From contig SADC01001382.1 in assembly GCA_004194705.1 (NCBI GenBank), positions 62,001 to 126,000 on the forward strand: 64,000 nt of DNA. Direction: 5' to 3'. This stretch comes from Ditylenchus dipsaci (Eukaryota; Nematoda; Chromadorea; Rhabditida; Anguinidae). The first letter of the stretch is position 1, and each line of letters opens with the position of its first letter. The translations under genes were made by a program, and so were the position numbers. The notes beneath the pieces are model-generated. The model did not search any database. It was given only the letters and a program-made list of their open reading frames with translations, and was not told the DNA's origin. Shown one piece after another: positions 43,601-54,000 of this stretch.

Positions 43601-46600
43601 AAGTCATACGACAAAAGAAACCCAATACCAACACCTTGTGCAACCATAGAATATGTTGATGTGATAGAAATTTTGAGGATCAAAGTTTTGGAGCTGCAAA
43701 GACGCCCTTGTTTCACTGCTCCGATGCAATTAATGAGGCAGAATGGTGAGACTTGTTTGTAATTTTATTATTTAAAATTCAAATCCCAATAGAAAACTGA
43801 CTTTTCTATAGTTAATACATCGTATTTTTTTTGACTGTTAGGGCAAGAAAGAGTTAACATCAAGAATACTGGAATATACCCCTCCCAAAAAGCTAGTGTA
43901 ATATACCCTCCCTAATAATTTTTAGTAGGTACCTACAGAGGCGTAGCCAGAGAAATTTGACGGGGGGGGGCTAAAGCCCCCGAGAGGTCATTTTCCCTAC
44001 ACCGTTTTCGAGTTATATAGTGTCTTTCATTGACAATTTTTTTCGAAAAATCTGACAGGGGGGGGCTATAGTCCCCTCAACCCCCCTGACTACGCTCATG
44101 GGTACCTAAAACAACCATTTTTGAAAAAAAAAGTGTACGAAAGCCCTTGTTAGTAATAAATAGGACGTGAGCCTAAAACTTAGCCTGCGGGCCTAAGCCT
44201 GAATTATCGGTGGGGTAATTTCCAGTACAGTCGACGCTCGATACAACGAACCCCCTGGGGACCAGCCAGAGGGGTTCGTTATATCGAACTTTAATCATTT
44301 TACTTCATCGCTAGCCAAATAAACAAAAAAATCGGTTCGTTATATAGAGAGTACATTGAATCGGGGGTTCGTTGAATCGAGCGTCGACTGTAGCGCTTTT
44401 TGGAAGGGTATATTCCAGCAGCGCCAAGAATTTTTGTTAGAAATTAAGCTGAAAAATCCCAAAGTTCAATGATTAGGAATTTTTTTTGAATTGGCGGGGG
44501 ACAACCGTTGTCGGAGACGGCAATGGTCCTTTTTAAAGTGGGATAAATTAAACTGATAAATTTAGTAAGACCCGCAGCTTCAATACAACGCAAAATTAAA
44601 ATCCTTGCGGAACTATTTCACTTGGTAACCCCCCAAAAAGTCAAAAAGTTCAAAAATTTTAATTTTTGGTGAAAATTGATTTTTTGTTGATAATGATAGT
44701 TATAGAGACCTATTTTTAATTGATAGTCATTTATTTTCTTCATTGAGTGTAAGACTTCAAAATTTTTAAAATATGTCTTTGTCTAGATATAGAAATGGAT
44801 GATCTTAGAAAAGAAGATACTTAGATGCACTCTTTTACTTTAGAGCCAGGTTTCATTGTTGTATCCGTGCATTTGATCGTTCAAAGAAAATTTATTACAG
44901 TGAATAGGTTGTTGTGGTTGAAGAGCAGTGATGTAAAAGCACCGGTGCGGGCACCGGTGCCGGTGCCAAGTTTTTGCTGGCACCGGTGCCGGTGCAGGTG
45001 CCAAATTTTAACGAAAAAGCACCGGCACCGGTGCCGCACCGGTGCCGGTGCCGAGTTTTTTGCTGGCACCGCTGCCCGTTTTGAACTAAAATTTAACTTT
45101 TTTTCAATTTCAGTATAAATATTAAGTGCACATGCACTTTTTGTTGAGCAAAACTTTTCCTTGTCGCCGAAAATCTCTTTTTGTCGCCCACCTGCTTTTT
45201 TGACCAGAAAAAAGTGTTTCGGCGACAAAAAAAAGTTCGGCGGCAAGAAAAAGTTTCGCCCAGAATATTCAGATTATTCGTCAGAAAATTCAGTTTGACA
45301 TCTTATGTATATGAGCTCAGTAAAATTATTTCGGATCGCCTGTATCTCACTGCAGCGGTGTTAGATCCATAAGTCGCAATCACTGCGCTTCAAGTTAATG
45401 TTGACAAGGTCGCAGAGCTATACGCTCCATGTTATTCTTAAATTTGATGTAGATTCAGTCTTGGTTTTGCTGAACCTTTAAACTCTGAACTTTAGAGCCA
45501 AAAACTGTTCCCATCAAAGCTTATTGCTAGTGAACAAACAAGTGGAGGACCGAAGTCACTCTTTGGATTTTGAAAAAAATCAGGCCGAAAACCCCGTTTT
45601 AGACACATTGGATGAAGAAATAACCAATATATTCAAACAGTTTTACAAAAGTTATTTAAAAATGTTAGAAAGAAATAAGGAAGTGAGCTGATTTAACAAA
45701 CAACTGAAGATATTAGTCGATTTAGTTATTTCCGAAGCTATCACAAATTGCATTCGTGATCTTTCCATCCCCTGCCACGTCAACTAGCGTGGAAAGACTG
45801 TTCTCAAATGTCACAATAAATACAATAGGGCATAAAGGACGTTCTGGACTAATGCTCGTAAAGAATCGGGTGCTGCTTAATTTTAATAAAATTAATATTT
45901 TGTATAAGCTAACTTTCTTTACCACAAAAAAACTCATTCCCGTTAAAAAATTAACATTTTTCCTTGAAAATGTATTGAATGTGATAGGCACCGGTGCCGG
46001 TGCAAACGTTCAGCTAGGTGCCGGCACCGGTGCCGGTGCCGCGTTGAGGCCCGGTGCGGCACCGTGCCGGTGCCGACACCAGGCACCGGTGCCGGTGCGG
46101 TGCCGGTGCCAAAATTACATTTTTACATCACTGTTGAAGAGGGCATAAAAAATTATTCTGGCATAAAATTTGTGATTTTTTTATTTTCAAAAATTTTGAC
46201 CTTTTTGGGGGTTACCAAGTGCAATAGTTCCATCCTTGCGATTATTCAACTAGACTGACTTAAGATAACCGGAAAAAGACGTAAAATGGCTTGAAAATCG
46301 TAGAACTCAGCGGAGTACAATTTGAGGTCCTAGAGGTCCTTTCTTATCTAGTCTAAGAAAAAAAATATATAAATTTTTTCAGAGAAACAAGCAAAGGTAT
46401 AAAAAATGTTATAAAAGCCAAAAAAATTAAATTATTTGAAAAAAAGTGGCGTGATATTTCAAACGGAACAAATACCAACTTGTCCTCATTTAACTATTTA
46501 TTTCAGGTATAATTTAGCATCAAAAACATGGAAACGATTGTCTGCTCACCTACATTCTGCACATGACAACTTTTCATCTGCTCAATCAATGCACAGAAAA

Positions 46601-46870
46601 GACCTCATCTGCGAAATTTGGCAGAAATACTTACAAACCAAGCAAGGAGACTACTCGACCACATTATGCATCCAGCACTCCTCGAAATACTTTGTTGCAA
46701 AAAAATCAAGAAAGGACCAAACAGGAGTTATTTCTATTGCAAAAAGAACAAATTCCATACCTGTTCAGTCAACAAATCTTCAAAATCCACCAGTTTTATC
46801 TAGCAAAATAGCAAATGTGGATGAGCTGAGTGAATTGAGAGGATTATCTATGACAGATGATAGCAGTTAG
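40643..46870 (+). CDS. SMG9: SMG9-like nonsense-mediated decay factor
   Basis: Partner of SMG8 and regulator of the SMG1 kinase in nonsense-mediated mRNA decay; a divergent G-domain protein. Exons: 40643-40672, 40731-40815, 41453-about 41580, 41621-41803, 41854-41889, 41943-41963, 42168-42258, 42319-42402, 42458-42538, 42591-42659, 43302-43443, 43596-43745 and 46507-46870. The N terminus is low complexity. AVKLLDDNWDFTDFCKEYLL precedes a P-loop FSVIGAVGATGSGKST, then EYVFRP, YVYINKNRTIFLDCQ, ACHTLLFCIDWFIDLAS, RSKEADFQPVLVHERMNIL and a terminal YNLASKTWKRL. One-base deletions are implied near 40734, 42653 and 43744, and a stretch after 43443 is unresolved. The last intron is 2.8 kb and holds hAT element A and MITEs. 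The last exon continues 100 or more residues past the usual end; which frame is real is uncertain. Confidence 0.88.
43935..44105. repeat. hAT-type MITE, GGCGTAGCCAG ends, in SMG9 intron
   Basis: GAGGCGTAGCCAGAGAAATT at the left, CCCCCCTGACTACGCTCATG at the right, with CAGGGGGGGGC/GCCCCC inside. Same class as 11431-11536. Confidence 0.6.
44226..44392. mobile_element. Pogo-like MITE in SMG9 intron
   Basis: TACAGTCGACGCTCGATACA ... ATCGAGCGTCGACTGTA; TA at each end, GTTCGTTATAT repeats inside. Confidence 0.75.
44926..46133 (+). mobile_element. hAT element A with 8-bp TSD and CACCGGTGCC arrays
   Basis: TIRs CAGTGATGTAAAA / TTTTACATCACTG, TSD TTGAAGAG at 44918-44925 and 46134-46141, both perfect. 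Subterminal arrays of the palindromic unit GCACCGGTGCCGGTGC flank the centre (44938-45075 and 45985-46110). It encodes a hAT C-terminal domain at 45756-45900. Length 1208 bp. It sits in SMG9's last intron. Confidence 0.92.
45756..45900 (+). pseudogene. hAT transposase remnant, dimerisation domain
   Basis: PSPATSTSVERLFSNVTINT then IGHKGRSGLMLVKNRVLLNF: the PA(T/S)S..ER.FS....R..L....V..L hAT signature. Upstream frames (45470-45700) hold diverged remains of the same transposase, including a DEEI...IFKQFYKSYLKM-like stretch. The frame stays open to 46148 only because the CACCGGTGCC array lacks stops. Confidence 0.82.
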
Positions 46871-47957
46871 CTTGTAAAGAATGTTGTAAATTTTGTTGAT
46901 TTTGGGTACCTTATAAAAGATTTTCTACACTTGTTGATTTGCTTGTGGGTCAGGCTGAATTCGCAAAGATATCTCGATAAATTATATAAATGACATATTT
47001 ACCGTGTAATAACTTGTAATAATACGCCACATTGGCCTCACCACAAATTCAAAATTGTGTCTTGTCATTGTGTTTTTGACCAAATTTTCGGAGAATTCTC
47101 TCAGTGAAATTTTCATCCAATCTGTAGGCACTGAAATGACCTATACTTTGTATAACAACATTTCTAAAAGTAATCTGCAAAAAGGGGTCAAAAACAGGAA
47201 TTAGAAACGTGCTTTATATGAATTATCGCCATTAATAACAATGGAAATTTTGAGTTTTTAAATGGCGGGTGAAGGCTTTTTACTAAGAAAAATGTTGAAA
47301 TTGTTTTTCGACTTTTTTTTTCAAGCTATAACTTATTAACGTCGAGGTAAGACGACTTAAAAATGTAAATTTTAATGTAAAAAATATCTCGAAGAAATTT
47401 TCAGCTTAAAAAAGCTGTCCGTCACTGATTTAAAAACTCGAAATTTCCATTGTCATCAACCGCGATGGCCCTTAAAAGATGTGTACTTTATTTGAGACCC
47501 AAATCTTGAGAAATTTTAAGATTTTACGTTTAAAATCTTAATTTTTTTACGCTCAAATGTCACTTTTTGACGAAAAATGGTCATATTATACTTTATTTCA
47601 AAATTTTGAGTTTATTATATACTGTGCTGTTCTTTGTGGTTAATGAATTTTAGTTATTACTCTTTTTTTTAATTTCAGCCATTTTGTTATTTGAGCTCAA
47701 ACAAAATTTGAAAAGTGTAAAAACGCCCGAAATCTCAATTCAAACAAGGCATGAAATGAAAAAAGAAAAAATGTGGGAGACGCCGTCATTTGTGTCCAAT
47801 TTAAAAATCTTAAAATTTTCAGATTAAGTTCATCATGATCTGTATAGGAACTGATTTCGAATCTGCATCTTTGGAAAATGAACCAACGCCATTCGCTGGT
47901 GCAATGGGCTCTTGAAGCCGCAAGGAACGAAAATATTTTTCGCGGTTCAAATAGTCG
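46871..47957. other. Spacer between SMG9 and SLC35E1-like gene
   Basis: AT-rich. A weak inverted repeat spans about 47200-47475 (ATGGAAATTTTGAGTTTTTA / AAAAACTCGAAATTTCCAT). No gene except the uncertain antisense ORF at 47819-48034. Confidence 0.45.
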
Positions 47958-48034
47958 GTGTTTATGTCATGTGGTAAACTAATGTGGCAGTTTTGTAGTT
48001 TTGTAGTAAGTGCCTTTAGGCTAGGCTCCTCCAC
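47819..48034 (-). CDS. Possible antisense small ORF, unrecognised
   Basis: 71 codons with protein-like composition and codon use: MEEPSLKALTTKLQNCHISL, NREKYFRSLRLQEPIA. Its 5' end overlaps the first exon of the SLC35E1-like gene on the other strand. It could be a real small gene, an exon, or chance. No family recognised. Confidence 0.3.
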   Translation of the reverse strand: MEEPSLKALTTKLQNCHISLPHDINTDYLNREKYFRSLRLQEPIAPANGVGSFSKDADSKSVPIQIMMNLI

Positions 48035-51000
48035 CTGTCAAAGCATTGTCAACAAAATGGCTTTGAATGAATACCCATATCCATTGACGATCTCCCTGTC
48101 TAGTCTTTTGAACAATGTGATCTATGCTATCCCACTTTTGAAAATACTTCACATAGTGCCTGTGAGAACTACTTTGGGTCAAATCGATCGATTAATTCAC
48201 TATTTTAGGTGAGAGTGAGCCCAAGTTATCTGATGAAAACAGTGGTCCTATCAGGTTGCTTGATTTGTAATAAAAAATACTATAGGTTTTATTTTGGAAT
48301 CGGGAGAGGAGAATTTCAATATGAAAAATTACATACAGTGGACGCTCGATTTAACGATCCAAAAATTTAACGGCCGCCTGAGACTGCTCCAGGGTGAGCG
48401 TTAAATTGAGCATCCGCTATGTAGAGCAGCTGAAAGTGCATTTTATGCTGAAACGAAGGCACAGGAGTTCTGGAGGCTCAGCGTGCTTGAGACATAAATC
48501 ACTCGAAAACACAAGTCTCATATCAGAGCTATTTATAGTACGGGTGTTTAAAATAGTTACCGACCTTTTGAAAGCCGCTGGTTAGGCACTAAATATATAT
48601 TTTAAAAAAATCATAATACAGTCAACCTCGATTGAATGGCCCCACCTCCATTTCGTTCCGCCTAGGGTCTGAAACTTTTTTACCTGATTTTTAATTGGTT
48701 GCGAGCCGTCTTTGGCTAATCTAGTCCGAAATATCGCAAGGATTTCGATTTTGCCAATCATTTTTCAAATAAAAAATAATTTAAAGACAAAAAGACCTGC
48801 GGTTACTCGATTTAACCGCCCTCTAATTTTTCAATAGGGAGCCGTTAAATCGAGTACCGCAAAATTTTTTGGGCATAATTTTTTTTTATTTGAAAAATGA
48901 TGGACAAAATTGAAATCCTTGCGATATTTCGGAGTAGATTAGCCAAGACAGCCCGCAAACCAGTTCAAAAATCAGGGTAAAAAAAAGCGTCGGACCCTAG
49001 GTGGCGACGAACTTGAGGTGGGTGCCGTTAAATCGGGGGTTGACTGTATACCAGGGCTGCGTCGGAACCGGAAAATAATCGGAACGGATTCGGAATCGGA
49101 ACTCCGGAATTTTCGGAATCGGAATTCGGATTTCGGAACTTGGCTATTTTTTCGGAATTCGCATTTCGTAATTCGGAACTCAAAAAGTATCGGAATTCGG
49201 ATTTCGGAAAATTTTGAGCTCCAAAAATAAGAATCAAATTTCCAATCATTTTTTTATTCTTATTTTTGATGACAAACAAAACAGGGCCCTTTATTACAAT
49301 GCGAGGATGGGGTTTGCCTTGGTCCCCCTCCGCCTGTTGTTATTTTTGTGGTTTTTAGGCTCAAGCTTAGGCAAGGATAGGCCAGCGTATGCTGGGATGG
49401 ACTTGAACATGAGTCTAAGATATGTTTGAGTCCGTCCTAAGATACGCTGGCCTACCCTTGACTAAGCCAAAAAATTCAAATTACCATAATTACCTAAATT
49501 ACCTAAGCCTAAAAGATAACAAAAACAACAGGAACCCAAAGCAACCCCCAATGTATGACCCAAAACAGCTCAATCAGCATCAATATTCAAAGTTGTATGC
49601 GGTCAACCCAAACAACCAGGATACACCCGAACCACCAGGATGGAGGCCGAACCACTGGCTACATTCAAACCACCGGAATGAGGCTCGGACCAGATCCTTG
49701 CCGGCGCCAGCAAACGTGGCAGATGTATGGCGGGAACAAAGAAAACATATACGAAAACATCGAAAAAAACTAGAATTTGGGTTAACAAATACCGAGAAAA
49801 AGCTGAATTTGATTTCATTTTTCGGTTTCGGATTTCGGGATTCGAACTTGACATTTTTTTCAGAATTCGGATTTCGGAATTCGGAACTCAAAAAGTATCG
49901 GATTTCGGAATTCGGAATTCGGATTTCGGAATCCGACGCACCCTGCTGTATACCATTTTGTAGCCCTGAACCTCCTCTTCAAAAAAATGGTATTAGGTTC
50001 TCAACTTGAAAATAAAGAAAAAAAGACACTCAAAATGAAATCTTGCAGAACGTTTTTGACTAAAAGTAAAAGCAAGTCAAAAATTAAAAGACTTGTCCGT
50101 GCATAAAAACATCGGTATTATCCATGTTGTGGCGCTTAATCTGAAAGGTGTTGCATAATTTAGTTTTGTTGACATATGGCTAAGATATAAACTTTAAAAA
50201 AAATTGAAAAACGGAAAAAACTGAAAAATGAAATTTGACGAATTTCGGTAAAGTTGCATATTTTGTAAAACTTGTATCTTGAGGAAATTGGAACCAAAAA
50301 CAAATTGGAACCAACCTTTTTCTTAAAGCTCTTGAGAGGCGCTAAAGGTAGCTTCAACAGATTTGTTATATTAATTTTACAATTGTGTTTTAGAGCCTTT
50401 AGAAAACAGTCACTTTGTGAAAATAGTGCTCTGCAAGATTTTATCTCGAGTGTCTCTTTTCTTTCGAAATTTTTAAAATAATTATTATTTTCAAGTTGAT
50501 GACCAAATACTATTATTTGAAAAGGAGATTCAGGGCTACAAAATAGTGTATATAGAATGATTTGTTTTAAATACATTTATCGCCTAACCAGCTGCTTAAA
50601 AAGAATCTGGGAACTTTTCGAACGCCCGGTTGAAGCTAGTAAACAAGGAAGCCCATGAGCTTTTTATTTTCAGCCAACCCCGATTTTTCGACTCTATGTT
50701 AAAAATAAGATGGATAAGCCGACACTCCGATAAACTGAGACCCCCAATAACCCGACATGGCTCTTCGATTTTGTCAGCTAAACGACATTTACAGGAAAAT
50801 GTTCCTTCGATCACCCAACGCCTTGGACCGGTTCCAAGGTGTCGGGCTATCCATATTTGAATGTAGCTCACTGGCCTTGGCTGCAAATTTGGGCTTCTAT
50901 TAAAGTCTGGGCTTCTATAACAACAAATACGGTGCATTCAAAAATTTACATATAAATTTGGATTTTTAATAGCGGAAATTCTCCATCTCCCTTCTCACCG

Positions 51001-54000
51001 GATTTGAAATTAGTCGATATATTGTGTAAAACAGCTAAAAAATTTAGTTTTGGCCGAGCTGCAGCAGTTTCCTTTGCTTACCTGGGTAATTCAAAAAATT
51101 ATGCTAAGACTAGCTAAAATTTCGTTTTAGGTCTTTCCAAAGTGCCTATTTCCTATGCACAGACAGGTAATTTTTGCTTCTTTTGCAATTTTATGATTCA
51201 CACATTTCAGTCAAAGCTACCATGGTAATTTGAATTTTTTAGATAAAAGTTTCGATAATTTTTTTAAAAGTTTAGCCCATTTTACGGTTTTTATATCGGT
51301 TTGTCATGCGTTAGCTATAAAAAGACAACTAGATTTTTTTTGTTATTCAGAGGTGATGCTGAATGAGAAACAATCAGGCAAAGTCTATGTAATTTTTTTC
51401 ATCCAACTATTTTTTGATTTACAAGAAAATTTAAGATTTCTTTGGCACCTATTCTTTTCGGTAAACTAATATTTTTACTATTGCTAGTTGACTTAGCTTG
51501 AATCTATTAGGTTGTAACATAAGTCTCAGCGTTTTTATTTGACGGTATCTCCTGACACGAATGATTGCTGGCCTTGTGCCATGTTATTTACCAAAATGAA
51601 GCCCTGTATTTGCTCTTTCATACGCGCTATAATTTACCCTTGTGTGCTTTAATTTTAATCAGTTATAGGCAATTGAAATGGATTGTCAAGTTGACAAAAA
51701 ATCACATTTTCGACACCTTCTTCTTTTGCTTTCAATCGAGGCCAAAAAGCTGCACAAGCTGCTCGGGACATTTGCGCTGTGTACGGAGAGGCTGCTATTG
51801 GCGAAAGCACTGCCCGTGAATGGTTTGCCAAATTCAAAAAGGGCATCTTTGACCTGAAGACGCTTCCTTTTTGGCCTCGATTGAAAGCAAAAAAAGAAGG
51901 TGTCGAAAATGTGATTTTTTGTCAACTTGACAATCCATTTCAATTGCCTATAACTGATTAAAAATTAAAGCACACAAGGGTAAATTATAGCGCGTATGAA
52001 AGAGCAAATACAGGGCTTCATTTTGGTAAATAACATGGCACAAGGCCAGCAATCATTCGTGTCAGGAGATACCGTCAAATAAAAACGCTGGGAACTTATG
52101 TTACAACCTAATATATTCAGGTGTGATTATGGCATCAGCGACAGAATTGCAATTTGATACTATAGGACTGGTTTCTTCTCTTCTGTCTACATTCATCTTC
52201 GCCTTTTTGAACGTCTTGGCCAAAAAGGTTTAAATCAAAACAAGTTTTCATTAAAATAGGAGGACGTATTATATTAAAACTTTCGATCTTCTAGAAAAAC
52301 TGGACGCTACTCGTTTTTAACTAAAAATTATTGGGGGGTGGTAGGGAGGTGGTAAAACCAAGTAGGTGTTTTGGGGAGGGTGGGTGTAAAACCGAGTAGC
52401 GCCAAAAACTGTAATTTCTGACACCAGATTCGTGTTCAGCACGGTTAATTTGCTTTTTAAGAGTGCTCTTACATTCCAAAAGTAGCAGTTAGTTTTCAAA
52501 TGGACAATACTTTTTTCTCCGACTAAAACACTTTTTTTTCCGACTAATTTCTTTTTTTTCCGACTAATTTTAACTTTGTTTTATTTTGGCATTTTTTCTT
52601 AATTTTTGTGCTAATTTTTTAAAAGTTTTAGTATTGTCGTGTAGCCAGGATCTCAGCTTTCCAACAAGCTATAAAACTTCATTGAAGGATTTTAGAAAGG
52701 TAGACTTTTAGAGGTTTCAAAAAAAAAATAAAATAAATTTTATTTTTATTTTATTTTTTGAAACCTCTAAAAGTCTACCTTTCTAAAATCCTTCAATGAA
52801 TCCTTCAATAAATTTTATTTTTATTTTATTTTTTGAAACCTCTAAAAGTCTACCTTTCTAAAATCCTTCAATGAAGTTTTATAGCTTGTTGGAAAGCTGA
52901 GATCCTGGGCTACACGACAATACTAAAACTTTTAAAAAATTAGCACAAAAATTAAGAAAAATGCCAAAATAAAAACAAAGTTAAAATTAGTCGAAAAAAA
53001 GAAATTAGTCGGAAAAAAAAGTGTTTTAGTCGGAGAAAAAGTATTGTCCTTTTCAAATTCCTACCAAGACAACAAATATTTGAACTCTCGAAAAATTTAA
53101 GTTTGAATATTTATTGTCTTGAGCGGAATTTGAAAACTGACTGACTTTTGAAAGGATAATATTTAAAATTGGCCGTAGAATTGTGAAAAATGGCCGTAAA
53201 ATATTTAATTTTGGCCGTAAACTCGAGCTGCCGTAAAATACTGAATTTTGGCCGTAAACTCGAGCTGCCGTAAAGTACTGAATTTTGGCCGTAAACTTTT
53301 GAATTTTGGCCGTAAACTTCTAAATTCTGGCCATAAACTCAAATTAGGCCAGAAAATACTGAATTTTCGCCGAAAATTCTTGGATTTTGGCCATAAACTA
53401 TTAGATTTTAGCCATAAACTCAGGCTGGTTCTAGCACAATTGGTCTACATGTCAATTGGCCCGAAATTTTTTTATCTATCCTAATGCTGAACAAACTCCA
53501 TTATTCAACCCAAAATCGTGTGCTGAGCACGGTGTGTTGGGGCCAAAATGCCGTTTTGACTATCTAGAATCTCAATTTGCAATTAGTACCTGGGTAGGCA
53601 CCCATTCTTAGGTGGTTGACACCAAATTGGAATTTTTTCTGAATTTTTGCCATAAATTCAACCTGTCTATATATAGACTATCCATTCATAGACTCCATTA
53701 TTCCACCGTATAACAACAGATATACAAATGACCGCTTATACATATACCTACATTTTACTTATGTGTCCAATGTTTTAATCCAAACATTCTGTTACTCCTG
53801 AACCACATCTCGATCTTTTCTCTCTTATCGCGCCTATTAGCATTCACACCTTATAATCGGCTACATTCATTTATTTTCAAACAACGACAACAACAAGTAA
53901 ACATTGTTTAACAACAGGCAGAGAATTAAACAGTCATCGTTGTAATGGTCTTCTTCTTTTTTTTCCTAACACGGAGCACTTGAACTATACTCCCACATCC

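Noticed and set aside
44881..45246. Minus-strand 121-codon ORF
   Set aside because: Antisense of the hAT A subterminal array; no domain.
45756..46148. Full-length reading of the 130-codon ORF
   Set aside because: Only the first 50 or so residues are transposase; the rest is translated CACCGGTGCC array.
49422..50009. 195-codon ORF rich in Asn, Gln and Pro
   Set aside because: Runs through the array of hAT element C and its internal hairpin; the overlapping minus frames are equally open.
52741..52865. Local tandem duplication as an assembly artefact
   Set aside because: The duplicated GAAACCTCTAAAAGTCTACC segment sits at the apex of a genuine fold-back, so it may be real; left as part of that element.
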